Positions 54,028-64,000 of a stretch of DNA of 64,000 nucleotides are shown here, piece by piece. Position 1 is the first letter of the stretch. Each line of letters opens with the position of its first letter. The notes under the pieces are model-generated. The model saw nothing but the letters and a program-made list of their open reading frames with translations, did no database searches and was not told the DNA's origin. Origin of the DNA: Sedimenticola_A sp040506895 (GTDB lineage Bacteria; Pseudomonadota; Gammaproteobacteria; Chromatiales; Chromatiaceae); contig JBEVVY010000001.1 of the NCBI GenBank assembly GCA_040506895.1, positions 2,961,116 through 3,025,115 of the forward strand, written 5' to 3'. Made by a program: the position numbers and the translations under genes.

Positions 54028-54136
54028 GTGAGGCGTGCTCTTTGTGATAGTCGTTCCGGTACCCTGATTATTGGGCGGTGTGGAACCGTATGGCAATGGC
54101 TTTTTATAGATGAGATTGCATTGGCTATGCAGGGTG

Positions 54137-54167
54137 AAAAAAAAGACCGCCTGGCGGCGGTCTTTTT
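54137..54167 (-). terminator. Rho-independent terminator after fadL
   Basis: A perfect 7-bp stem (GACCGCC / GGCGGTC, 4-nt loop) is followed on the minus strand by a run of eight T, about 20 bp after the fadL stop. The plus strand also has a T run, so it may work both ways. Confidence 0.9.
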
Positions 54168-54186
54168 CTTGGCTTGTCGCTTGCGC

Positions 54187-55500
54187 TTACCACTTCAGGC
54201 CGTAGCTGATTTCGAACTCGAACTGGTCCATTTCGAGAGAGATCTGCTGCTCGCCTGTGGGGTTGCCGGTGACGTCGTTCTCCAGGGCGTAGGCCGCGGA
54301 GAAGTTGATCTCGCCGCCGTCACCCATATCGCGGGTGAAGCCGAAAGTGATGTGATCTTCGACAACGGCCGGGGCGATGATGTTGAAGATCACCTCGGAA
54401 CCGCCGAAAGGAGCATCGGCGTGGCTGATGCCCGCGCGCCAGGTCCACTGGGGATCGGTCTTCCACTCGACGCCCAGCTTGAAGACGGTCATGTCATCCC
54501 AGCCGAAGCCGATACCCTGGTCGCCACCGAGGCAGTAAGCGGTGCTGCCGCCCATGCAGTTGGTGATGTTAGGAGAGATCGGGTTGCTGATGGCGGCGAC
54601 ATCGCTGTAGAAGATGCGCTGGATATCGAAGGCCAGGGTGGTGTCCTGGTTGACATCCCAGGCCAGGCCGAGGGTCAGGTTGGCGGGTACATCGAAGTCG
54701 CCCTGTTCGGCGAACAGACCCTTGTACTTGTCGAACTCCTCCATGTAGATCTTGGTCTGGTAGGAGGCGGCCAGGGTGACACCGGGGCTCACTTCGCCCT
54801 GGATACCGAATCGTGCACCAAGACCCCAGGCAGAATCGAACTCACCGCCGTACATGTTGGAAGAGTCGGTTGAGAGGCCGGCGTAGTTGTCCAGGCCGAA
54901 GGCTTCGAACATCTGGTAGCCGATGATGGCGCTGATGCCGTAGGAGGCGGTATCGGAGAGCTTGCGCGAGTAGGTGGGCTCGATGAAGAGCTGCATCATG
55001 GTCACGCCGGCGGCACCGGTGGGGCCTGCCGCGCTGCCGAAGGTACCGTAACTTCCCGGTGTGTCACCGGGCTGGTAGTCGGTGGTCATGCCGCCGTTAC
55101 CGAATACGGTGATACCAACGGAGCTGTTGGCATCCAGCATGGTGTTGTATCCGAAGTGGGGGATGAGAAACAGCTCGTTGTCACTCTCAACCTTGGTGCC
55201 ATTGCCGTTAGCAAGACCAACGCCTCCACCAAAACCTGTGGAACCGGTTGGTGTATTGGCAGTGTAGTTGCGGCGCGGCGCGAAGAGGGAGACGCCGACG
55301 TCCATACGGTTGCCCACCTCGACCATGGTGGCCGGGTTGGTGGCGGCATCCATGGAATCCAGTGCCATGGCGGAACCGGCGCCGGCCATGCCTTTGGACT
55401 TGGTGCCGTAACCGTAGGCGAAATAGCCGTTGGTTGCCAATACGGGGGAGCTGGCCAGGCCGGTGATGGCGAGTGCCAGTATATGTTTCTTGAACTTCAT
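54187..55500 (-). CDS. fadL: FadL/OmpP1/TodX-family outer-membrane transporter
   Basis: FadL-family porins admit long-chain fatty acids or other hydrophobic compounds. The 437-residue protein has a signal peptide ending VLA-T, the NGYFAYGYGTKSKGMAGAGS motif with the N-terminal hatch, an Asn-Pro-Ala-Thr segment (DAATNPATM), and a 14-strand-type beta-barrel ending in FEISYGLKW with a C-terminal aromatic. The real substrate is unknown. A short ACTAA-rich repeat lies about 95 bp upstream. Confidence 0.92.
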   Translation of the reverse strand: MKFKKHILALAITGLASSPVLATNGYFAYGYGTKSKGMAGAGSAMALDSMDAATNPATMVEVGNRMDVGVSLFAPRRNYTANTPTGSTGFGGGVGLANGNGTKVESDNELFLIPHFGYNTMLDANSSVGITVFGNGGMTTDYQPGDTPGSYGTFGSAAGPTGAAGVTMMQLFIEPTYSRKLSDTASYGISAIIGYQMFEAFGLDNYAGLSTDSSNMYGGEFDSAWGLGARFGIQGEVSPGVTLAASYQTKIYMEEFDKYKGLFAEQGDFDVPANLTLGLAWDVNQDTTLAFDIQRIFYSDVAAISNPISPNITNCMGGSTAYCLGGDQGIGFGWDDMTVFKLGVEWKTDPQWTWRAGISHADAPFGGSEVIFNIIAPAVVEDHITFGFTRDMGDGGEINFSAAYALENDVTGNPTGEQQISLEMDQFEFEISYGLKW

Positions 55501-55874
55501 CTGTATTTATCCTCCTCCCGGTCTCGGATCCGTATGAATTCCGGGAACTGTGGTTTTTGTGCCGCACCTTTATGTAGAGAGAGTGCGTTTTACAACTAAC
55601 TAATAGTTACTAACACCGGGATCATCGTTCAGCAAGATGCCGATGTCAACTAGGGTTTTCCTTAATATGTGGCGTTTAAATATCTGAATCGTCAAGTGAA
55701 TTTGGACGTTTGAAACCAATCCGGCCGCGTACGTGTCGGTCGGCCCAGTGTATTTATGTGCTCGTTGTATTTTTACAACATCCTTGCGCTGGATCGGCTC
55801 TTGGATGTCCGTAATATTTAATCTTAAAAATTGTTGACACCCCGGTCTCCCTGAAGCAGAATAGCGGGCTTTCT
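55501..55874. promoter_or_regulatory. fadL / tRNA operon divergent region
   Basis: The 374 bp hold the fadL upstream region and the promoter of the tRNA-Tyr-Gly-Thr-tuf unit listed separately. At 55594-55614 is ACTAACTAATAGTTACTAA, with an inverted repeat AACTA-ACTAA-TAGTT. It shares ACTAA half-sites with the repeat upstream of yceI copy 2. No gene is evident. Confidence 0.4.
55834..55862 (+). promoter_or_regulatory. Stable-RNA promoter of the tRNA-Tyr-Gly-Thr-tuf operon
   Basis: A perfect -35 TTGACA (55834-55839), a 17-bp spacer and the -10 CAGAAT (55857-55862) lie just upstream of tRNA-Tyr. A GC-rich discriminator (AGCGGGC) follows, the mark of stringently controlled stable-RNA promoters. 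Transcription would begin a few bases before the tRNA. Confidence 0.75.
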
Positions 55875-55959
55875 GGAGGGGTTCCCGAGTGGCCAAAGGG
55901 ATCAGACTGTAAATCTGACGGCTCAGCCTTCGGAGGTTCGAATCCTCCCCCCTCCACCA
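55875..55959 (+). tRNA. tRNA-Tyr (anticodon GTA)
   Basis: An 85-nt class II tRNA with encoded CCA. Acceptor GGAGGGG pairs with CCCCTCC, the anticodon loop is CTGTAAA, and there is a long variable arm (CGGCTCAGCCTTCGG). It heads a tRNA-Tyr, -Gly, -Thr, tuf unit. Confidence 0.97.
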
Positions 55960-56144
55960 GAATTACGAGCGAAGTGACAGGTTTGATCACTTGCTCCGGG
56001 TGCCTTTCCCGCTTTGCCGGGGGAGGATTTGAACCGATAAGAGGTTCGACAGGCATCGCATGGCGATGCCGAGCGTCGCGCGAAGCGCGGCGAACCGGAG
56101 GGCGGAGCACCGCAGGCGCGGAGTAATCTTCCCCCCTCCACCAG
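55941..56144 (+). repeat. Downstream duplication of the tRNA-Tyr 3' end (184-bp period)
   Basis: The last 20 bases through CCAG of tRNA-Tyr (55941-55960) recur at 56125-56144 with one difference. The 184 bp from repeat to repeat include a perfect 8-bp hairpin GGCATCGC-ATG-GCGATGCC (56053-56071) and, in reverse orientation, a T-arm-like GGTTCAAATCC (about 56028-56038). There is no second tRNA body. E. coli tyrT is known to carry about 178-bp repeats that each contain the last 19 bp of tRNA-Tyr. Confidence 0.8.
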
Positions 56145-56183
56145 TTTAAAAGGCGCGGCGCGATGGGCGTTCGCATGACCTGC

Positions 56184-56257
56184 GCGGGTGTAGTTCAATG
56201 GTAGAACTTCAGCCTTCCAAGCTGACTACGTGGGTTCGATTCCCATCACCCGCTCCA
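56184..56257 (+). tRNA. tRNA-Gly (anticodon TCC)
   Basis: A 74-nt cloverleaf with encoded CCA. Acceptor GCGGGTG pairs with CACCCGC, the anticodon loop has CTTCCAA, and the T-arm has GGTTCGATTCC. Confidence 0.97.
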
Positions 56258-56298
56258 TCTTTTAGATAGTTGATCTAAAAGGTTTTTTGAAAGTTTTT

Positions 56299-56374
56299 GC
56301 CCATGTAGCTCAGTCGGTAGAGCACACCCTTGGTAAGGGTGAGGTCAGCAGTTCAAATCTGCTCATGGGCTCCA
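56299..56374 (+). tRNA. tRNA-Thr (anticodon GGT)
   Basis: A 76-nt cloverleaf with encoded CCA. Acceptor GCCCATG pairs with CATGGGC, the anticodon loop is TTGGTAA, and the T-arm is AGTTCAAATCT. It lies 79 bp upstream of tuf, as in the E. coli thrU-tyrU-glyT-thrT-tufB operon. Confidence 0.97.
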
Positions 56375-56453
56375 GATTTAGGTGGCGTGCGGATCGGCGC
56401 ACGAATTTGTCTTTTTATCATTTGTATATAAATTAAGAGTCGGAGATATTTCG

Positions 56454-57644
56454 ATGTCCAAGGAAAAATTCGAACGCACAAAGCCGCACGTTAACGTGGG
56501 CACCATTGGTCACGTTGACCACGGTAAGACCACGCTGACCGCTGCGATCACTACTCACCAGGCGAGCAAGTTCGGCGGTGAGACCAAGGCTTACGACCAG
56601 ATCGACAACGCCCCTGAAGAGCGCGAGCGTGGTATCACCATTGCTACCGCTCACGTTGAGTACGAGTCCGAGAACCGTCACTACGCACACGTTGACTGCC
56701 CGGGTCATGCTGACTACGTCAAGAACATGATCACCGGTGCGGCGCAGATGGACGGCGCGATCCTGGTTGTCTCCGCGGCTGACGGCCCCATGCCCCAGAC
56801 CCGTGAGCACATCCTGCTGTCCCGCCAGGTTGGTGTTCCGTACATCATTGTGTACATGAACAAGGCCGACATGGTTGACGACGAGGAGCTGCTGGAGCTG
56901 GTCGAGATGGAGATCCGCGAGCTGCTCGACAGCTACGAGTTCCCCGGAGACGACACCCCGATCATCATCGGTTCCGCGCTCAAGGCGCTGGAAGGTGACA
57001 GCTCGGATATCGGCACCCCCTCCATCGACAAGCTGATCGAGGCGCTGGACAGCTACATCCCCGAGCCCGAGCGTGCGATCGACGGTGCCTTCCTGATGCC
57101 CATCGAGGACGTCTTCTCCATCTCCGGTCGTGGTACCGTTGTGACCGGTCGTGTCGAGCGTGGTGTGATCAAGGTCGGTGAAGAGATCGAGATCGTTGGT
57201 ATCAAAGAGACCACCAAGACCACCTGCACCGGTGTTGAGATGTTCCGCAAGCTGCTGGACGAAGGTGTGGCTGGCGACAACGTGGGTGTACTGCTGCGCG
57301 GTACCAAGCGTGAAGAGGTTGAGCGTGGCCAGGTACTGGCTCACCCCGGCACCATCACTCCTCACACCCACTTCGAGTGCGAAGTGTACGTGCTGAGCAA
57401 GGACGAGGGTGGTCGTCACACCCCCTTCTTCACCAACTATCGTCCGCAGTTCTACTTCCGTACCACTGACGTTACCGGTGCCTGCGACCTTCCCGAAGGC
57501 GTGGAGATGGTAATGCCTGGTGACAACGTGAAGATGACTGTGAAGCTGATTGCGCCGATCGCCATGGAAGAGGGTCTGCGCTTTGCAATCCGCGAGGGTG
57601 GCCGTACCGTCGGCGCCGGCGTGGTTTCCAAGATCATTGAGTAA
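56454..57644 (+). CDS. tuf: Elongation factor Tu
   Basis: EF-Tu delivers aminoacyl-tRNA to the ribosome. From MSKEKFERTKPHVNVGTIGH the protein has 396 residues. The G motifs are GHVDHGKT, DCPGHADYVKNM and NKAD; domains 2 and 3 are complete, ending VGAGVVSKIIE. An upstream in-frame extension lies in the tRNA spacer and is not real. The tRNA-linked position corresponds to tufB. Confidence 0.98.
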   Translation: MSKEKFERTKPHVNVGTIGHVDHGKTTLTAAITTHQASKFGGETKAYDQIDNAPEERERGITIATAHVEYESENRHYAHVDCPGHADYVKNMITGAAQMDGAILVVSAADGPMPQTREHILLSRQVGVPYIIVYMNKADMVDDEELLELVEMEIRELLDSYEFPGDDTPIIIGSALKALEGDSSDIGTPSIDKLIEALDSYIPEPERAIDGAFLMPIEDVFSISGRGTVVTGRVERGVIKVGEEIEIVGIKETTKTTCTGVEMFRKLLDEGVAGDNVGVLLRGTKREEVERGQVLAHPGTITPHTHFECEVYVLSKDEGGRHTPFFTNYRPQFYFRTTDVTGACDLPEGVEMVMPGDNVKMTVKLIAPIAMEEGLRFAIREGGRTVGAGVVSKIIE

Positions 57645-57733
57645 TCGTTACTGAATTACATTTCGGTGGCTGTTACGGGTCAGTCGTCAGGCTGGCCCGT
57701 AGCTGCTTGCCGGTTCGGTAACTGAAACAGTTT

Positions 57734-57809
<76 letters not shown>

Positions 57810-57836
57810 CTTTTAGGCGTCTTTGAATGGCGCAAG

Positions 57837-58214
57837 ATGGCAGGAATGAACGCAAAAGCTGAAGTCGAAAGCTCGACAATGGATACACTGAAACTGCTGG
57901 TGGCGGTACTGCTGCTGATCGGCGGTATCGGCGTGTTCTACTACTTTGAGCAGTACTCCCTGCTGGGAAGGGTGCTCGGTCTGCTCGTGATCGCCGGTGT
58001 TGCGGTTGCAGTGGCCCTGCAGTCAGTGCCCGGCCGCAATGTCTGGGAGTTCGCGACGGCTTCGCGCCACGAGGTCCGCAAGGTTGTATGGCCGAGTCGT
58101 CAGGAGACGCTGCAGACCACGTTGATCGTTTTTGCCATGGTGATCCTGATCGGGATCGTTCTCTGGCTGTTCGATATGATGCTGATGGCCATCGTGCGGT
58201 CGGTAACGGGCTAG
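57837..58214 (+). CDS. secE: Protein translocase subunit SecE
   Basis: SecE clamps SecY in the Sec channel. From MAGMNAKAEVES the protein has 125 residues with three membrane helices, the longer gammaproteobacterial form. The conserved cytoplasmic stretch ATASRHEVRKVVWPSRQETL precedes the last helix. An ATG 9 bp further in is possible. nusG follows after 13 bp. Confidence 0.96.
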   Translation: MAGMNAKAEVESSTMDTLKLLVAVLLLIGGIGVFYYFEQYSLLGRVLGLLVIAGVAVAVALQSVPGRNVWEFATASRHEVRKVVWPSRQETLQTTLIVFAMVILIGIVLWLFDMMLMAIVRSVTG

Positions 58215-58227
58215 GGAGGCGACGAAT

Positions 58228-58761
58228 ATGGCAATGCGCTGGTATGTGGTCCATGCCTATTCGGGCTTCGAGGCCCAGGTCAAGCGTTCTCTTGAGGAGC
58301 GTGTTGAGCGCTATGGCATGCAGGAGATGTTCGGCGAGATTCTCGTGCCCACCGAGGAGGTGGTCGAGATGCGTGCCGGCCAGCAGCGCAGGAGCGAGCG
58401 GAAGTTCTTTCCTGGCTACGTTCTGGTCAACATGGAAATGACAGACGATACCTGGCACCTGGTGAAGGATGTTCCGAAGGTGATGGGTTTTATCGGTGGT
58501 ACCGGAGACAAGCCGGCCCCGATTTCCGAGAAAGAGGCCAATGCCATTCTGCATCGTGTGCAGGAGGGTGTTGAGAAGCCGCGTCCCAAGGTGCTCTTCG
58601 AGCCCGGCGAGGTGGTGCGGGTCATCGATGGGCCTTTCAACGACTTCAATGGCGTTGTCGAGGATGTCGATTACGAGAAGAGCCGTCTCAAGGTCTCGGT
58701 ACTGATTTTTGGGCGTTCCACCCCGGTCGATCTCGAATTCGGCCAAGTGGAAAAGAGTTAA
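58228..58761 (+). CDS. nusG: Transcription termination/antitermination factor NusG
   Basis: NusG binds RNA polymerase, suppresses pausing and links to Rho or ribosomes. The 177-residue protein has the N-terminal NGN domain (MRWYVVHAYSGFE, FFPGYVLVNMEM) and the C-terminal KOW domain (FEPGEVVRVIDGPFNDFNGV). Length is normal. Confidence 0.98.
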   Translation: MAMRWYVVHAYSGFEAQVKRSLEERVERYGMQEMFGEILVPTEEVVEMRAGQQRRSERKFFPGYVLVNMEMTDDTWHLVKDVPKVMGFIGGTGDKPAPISEKEANAILHRVQEGVEKPRPKVLFEPGEVVRVIDGPFNDFNGVVEDVDYEKSRLKVSVLIFGRSTPVDLEFGQVEKS

Positions 58762-58984
58762 GCAATAAATTCAAAAGTGGATTTTCTGGTGGAGATACCG
58801 GAAGTCCCTTTTGCGCTTTTGTAAATCTTGGTGGTGAGGGTCAGCCTTTCACCTGCCGGATGAGCGCAGCGAATCGAGCGCGCCGCCATACAGGGCGGGG
58901 CAGGAAACAAGCCGCACGGAAGTGTCGGTGATCAACCGTCGGGGAGCCGGTAAGGCGTTTGCACCCGATTAGAGGTAAATAGCA
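58762..58984 (+). promoter_or_regulatory. rplK leader region
   Basis: The 223 non-coding bases between nusG and rplK should hold the L11-operon promoter and the L1 autoregulatory site known in enterobacteria. I could not assign exact boxes. Confidence 0.4.
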
Positions 58985-59416
58985 ATGGCTAAGAAAATCG
59001 AGGCTTACATCAAGCTTCAGGTGCCTGCCGGCCAGGCAAACCCGAGTCCGCCAGTGGGCCCCGCGCTGGGTCAGCATGGCGTGAATATCATGGAGTTCTG
59101 CAAGGCGTTCAACGCCAAGACCCAGAGCATGGAGCAGGGCCTGCCCGTGCCTGTGGTAATCACCGTTTACGGTGACCGCAGCTTCACTTTCATCACCAAG
59201 ACCCCACCTGCCGCAGTGCTGCTGAGAAAGGCTGCCGGTGTTCCCAAGGGTTCCGGTACCCCCAACACCGTCAAGGTGGGCAAGGTGAACCGTGAGCAGC
59301 TTGAAGAGATCGCCAAGGCCAAGGAGCCCGATCTGACTGCTGCCGATATGGATGCGGCCGTACGTACCATCGCCGGTACCGCCCGTTCCATGGGTCTCGA
59401 TGTGGAGGGAGTATAA
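58985..59416 (+). CDS. rplK: Ribosomal protein uL11
   Basis: L11 binds the GTPase-associated centre of 23S rRNA and is the substrate of PrmA. The 143-residue protein has AYIKLQVPAGQANPSPPVGP and the C-terminal signature DMDAAVRTIAGTARSMGL. rplA follows after 3 bp. Confidence 0.98.
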   Translation: MAKKIEAYIKLQVPAGQANPSPPVGPALGQHGVNIMEFCKAFNAKTQSMEQGLPVPVVITVYGDRSFTFITKTPPAAVLLRKAAGVPKGSGTPNTVKVGKVNREQLEEIAKAKEPDLTAADMDAAVRTIAGTARSMGLDVEGV

Positions 59417-59419
59417 GTC

Positions 59420-60115
<696 letters not shown>

Positions 60116-60353
60116 TAATTCGCTGTCGCCCGCGAGGGTGGCGGCAAACAGGCTTTGGGGCTCCGGTCTTCGGACCGGTTGCTGTCAAAGACCGCGGGTG
60201 CACTTGACGTGCTTAATTCAATCCCGCGCAGACGGAGCTCCGTAATCAGATTGACCTGATGACGGTGCACGTTGAAAAGAGAGGTGATCAATTATGATCG
60301 CCGTTTTTGAAACTGGAACGGTTCGCCGTTCCGTCGTAGTCAGGAGGTGACGC
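60116..60353 (+). ncRNA. L10 leader of rplJL mRNA
   Basis: The 238-nt untranslated stretch between rplA and rplJ is rich in structure. It has a UUCG-capped hairpin CCGGTC-TTCG-GACCGG (60163-60178), a hairpin GCAC-TTGAC-GTGC, paired CGCGGG/CCCGCG, and GGGGCTCCG which can pair with CGGAGCTCC at 60233-60241. Position and length match the L10-L7/L12 autoregulatory leader. AGGAGG lies just before the rplJ start. The exact L10-binding fold was not modelled. Confidence 0.65.
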
Positions 60354-60881
60354 GTGCCACTCAATTTTGAGCAGAAGAAAGCTGTCGTCGCCGAAGTGGC
60401 CGAAGTGGCAAGCAGTGCTTATTCCGCTGTTGCCGCCGAGTATGCGGGTCTGACCGTTGAAGAGATGACTGAACTGCGTGCCAAGGCACGTCAGTCCGGC
60501 GTTTATCTTCGCGTGGTCAAGAACACGCTTGCTCGTCGTGCAGTGGAAGATACCGATTTCGCCTGCATGCAGGATGGTCTGACGGGTCCGCTCGTTTTGG
60601 CTTTCTCGCAGGAAGATCCCGGTAGTGCTGCCCGTGTGATCAAGGATTTCACCAAGGAAAATGACAAGCTGGTCGTAAAGATGGTCTCCATCGGCGGCAA
60701 GATGCTCGAAGCTTCCGAGCTCGAGACTCTCGCCAAGATGCCGACCTACGATCAGGCTATCAGCATGCTGATGGCTGTCATGAAAGCCCCGGTTGAAAAA
60801 CTTGCCCGCACTGTCAACGAGGTTCCCGGCAAGCTGGTTCGTACCGTTGCGGCTATCCGCGACGCGAAAGAAGCGGCTTAA
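60354..60881 (+). CDS. rplJ: Ribosomal protein uL10
   Basis: L10 anchors L7/L12 dimers to the ribosome. A GTG start with AGGAGG 7 bp upstream gives 175 residues ((M)PLNFEQKKAVVAEVAEVAS). The segments EYAGLTVEEMTELRAKARQSG and RVVKNTLARRAV are typical. Translation should be under feedback by the leader upstream. Confidence 0.98.
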   Translation: MPLNFEQKKAVVAEVAEVASSAYSAVAAEYAGLTVEEMTELRAKARQSGVYLRVVKNTLARRAVEDTDFACMQDGLTGPLVLAFSQEDPGSAARVIKDFTKENDKLVVKMVSIGGKMLEASELETLAKMPTYDQAISMLMAVMKAPVEKLARTVNEVPGKLVRTVAAIRDAKEAA

Positions 60882-60935
60882 TAGCTTTCAATATTCACCT
60901 ATTTTTTGATTTAACCGTATATCAGGAGTTTAACA

Positions 60936-61313
60936 ATGGCCGTTTCTAAAGACGAAATCCTCGAGGCTATTGCCAACATGACCGTTATGGACGTCGTAGA
61001 GCTGATCGACGCCATGGAAGAGAAGTTCGGCGTATCCGCCGCTGCTGCAGTTGCTGCTGCTCCCGCCGCTGGTGGTGGTGAGGCTGCTGCTGCCGAAGAG
61101 AAGACCGAGTTCGATGTTGTTCTCGCCTCTTTCGGTTCCAACAAGGTTGCCGTGATCAAGGCCGTACGTGGTGTTACCGGTCTGGGTCTGAAGGAAGCCA
61201 AGGAAGCTGTGGAAGGTGCACCTACCACTCTGAAGGAAGCAGTATCCAAAGACGAAGCAGAAGACGTCAAGAAGCAGCTGGAAGAAGCAGGCGCTACCGT
61301 CGAAGTCAAGTAA
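60936..61313 (+). CDS. rplL: Ribosomal protein bL12
   Basis: L7/L12 forms the stalk that recruits translation GTPases. The 125-residue protein has an N-terminal dimer domain, an Ala/Gly-rich hinge (AAAVAAAPAAGGGEAAAAEE) and the C-terminal factor-binding domain (KVAVIKAVRGVTGLGLKEAK). A good AGGAG lies 9 bp upstream. Confidence 0.98.
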   Translation: MAVSKDEILEAIANMTVMDVVELIDAMEEKFGVSAAAAVAAAPAAGGGEAAAAEEKTEFDVVLASFGSNKVAVIKAVRGVTGLGLKEAKEAVEGAPTTLKEAVSKDEAEDVKKQLEEAGATVEVK

Positions 61314-61638
61314 TCTTGCTTGGCTTATACGGTCTGCAACATCTAGCAGATGGGGCTGGTGGCGATTTCGCCACCGGCCTTTTCCCGCTTCTGGATGAAG
61401 CTGCGGAAAAGGTGGCTTAACGCCTTTTTCAGAGTTTCATTGTCGTCGAAGTGAATCGACGTGAAGCGCTACAAGGGAAGTATAGAAGTTCTTAATGCAT
61501 AAGCCTGACGGGGGTGTCGGGCAGGAAGACACAGCGACATGGAAGTGATCCGGCAGGGAAGAGCTGGGTAAATTATTAAATTATATAAAGGCCCGAACAG
61601 GGTCTTGTGTAACGCCTATGAAATCGAGGGACGGCAAC
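61314..61638 (+). promoter_or_regulatory. rplL-rpoB intergenic region
   Basis: The 325 bp contain the attenuator hairpin listed next and then an AT-rich spacer. In E. coli this region also holds an RNase III processing site. I saw no open reading frame of note. Confidence 0.5.
61354..61383 (+). terminator. rplL-rpoB attenuator
   Basis: An 11-bp stem (GGCTGGTGGCG / CGCCACCGGCC, one G-U pair, loop ATTT) is followed by TTTT, 40 bp after rplL. It corresponds to the partial terminator that lowers rpoBC transcription relative to the ribosomal genes. Confidence 0.85.

Positions 61639-64000
<2,362 letters not shown>

Noticed and set aside
55754..56176. 140-residue open frame on the minus strand across tRNA-Tyr and its repeat
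   Set aside because: It reads through a tRNA gene and its downstream repeat. Such frames are commonly called near tRNAs but are not genes.

Overview
The window is a GC-rich, gene-dense chromosomal segment of a gammaproteobacterium. The evidence is its conserved gene neighbourhoods: cutA-dsbD-tlpA-aroQ-accBC-prmA-dusB-fis, rlpA-mltB-rodA-mrdA-mreDCB, gatCAB, hemA-prfA-prmC, ispE-tRNA-Gln-prs-rplY-pth and tufB-secE-nusG-rplKAJL-rpoB. The order and the TlpA-type thioredoxin resemble Chromatiales-like or sulfur-oxidising gammaproteobacteria, but no gene here fixes the genus. Almost everything is core genome. There is no prophage, CRISPR array, restriction system or transposase.

Layout. 1-12 kb: outer-membrane biogenesis (surA, lptD), a sugar kinase of the AmgK family, glycogen phosphorylase, then a minus-strand purine/regulatory block (dusB-fis-purH-lpxA-like-purD). 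12-21 kb: a minus-strand run from cutA through dsbD, a TlpA-like thioredoxin, aroQ, accB, accC and prmA to a zinc-ribbon DUF3426 protein. 21-34 kb: lipoate synthesis (lipA, lipB, ybeD), D-amino-acid transaminase, and the rod-shape and peptidoglycan cluster (dacC, rlpA, mltB, rodA, mrdA, mreD, mreC, mreB). 34-37 kb: gatCAB on the plus strand. 37.2-38.3 kb: a non-coding inverted-repeat element that contains a 200-N assembly gap. 38.3-45.4 kb: a diguanylate cyclase, an ANTAR response regulator, a methyltransferase, a MoeB-like enzyme, an unknown protein, prmC, prfA and hemA. 45.6-51.2 kb: a TPR lipoprotein, ispE, tRNA-Gln, prs, rplY and pth. 51.2-55.5 kb: two tandem YceI paralogues, a dihaem cytochrome c and a FadL-type porin. 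55.8-64 kb: tRNA-Tyr, -Gly, -Thr, tuf, tRNA-Trp, secE, nusG, rplKAJL and the 5' part of rpoB.

The most unusual items are outside ordinary genes. (i) The element at 37256-38295 has perfect 21-bp terminal inverted repeats. Its arms are diverged inverted copies of each other, and each arm carries an 11-bp-stem hairpin whose base pairs change in a compensatory way between arms. (ii) Two tRNA genes, Gln and Tyr, are each followed by a copy of their own 3' end 138 or 184 bp downstream. This resembles the repeats at the E. coli tyrT locus. (iii) mreC has no ATG, GTG or TTG where homology places its start; an ATC codon sits there. (iv) DsbD has two tandem N-terminal alpha domains. (v) The tandem yceI genes share an N-terminal extension, and the second has a symmetrical operator-like repeat in front of it.

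All calls come from reading the sequence and from knowledge of protein families; no database search was run.
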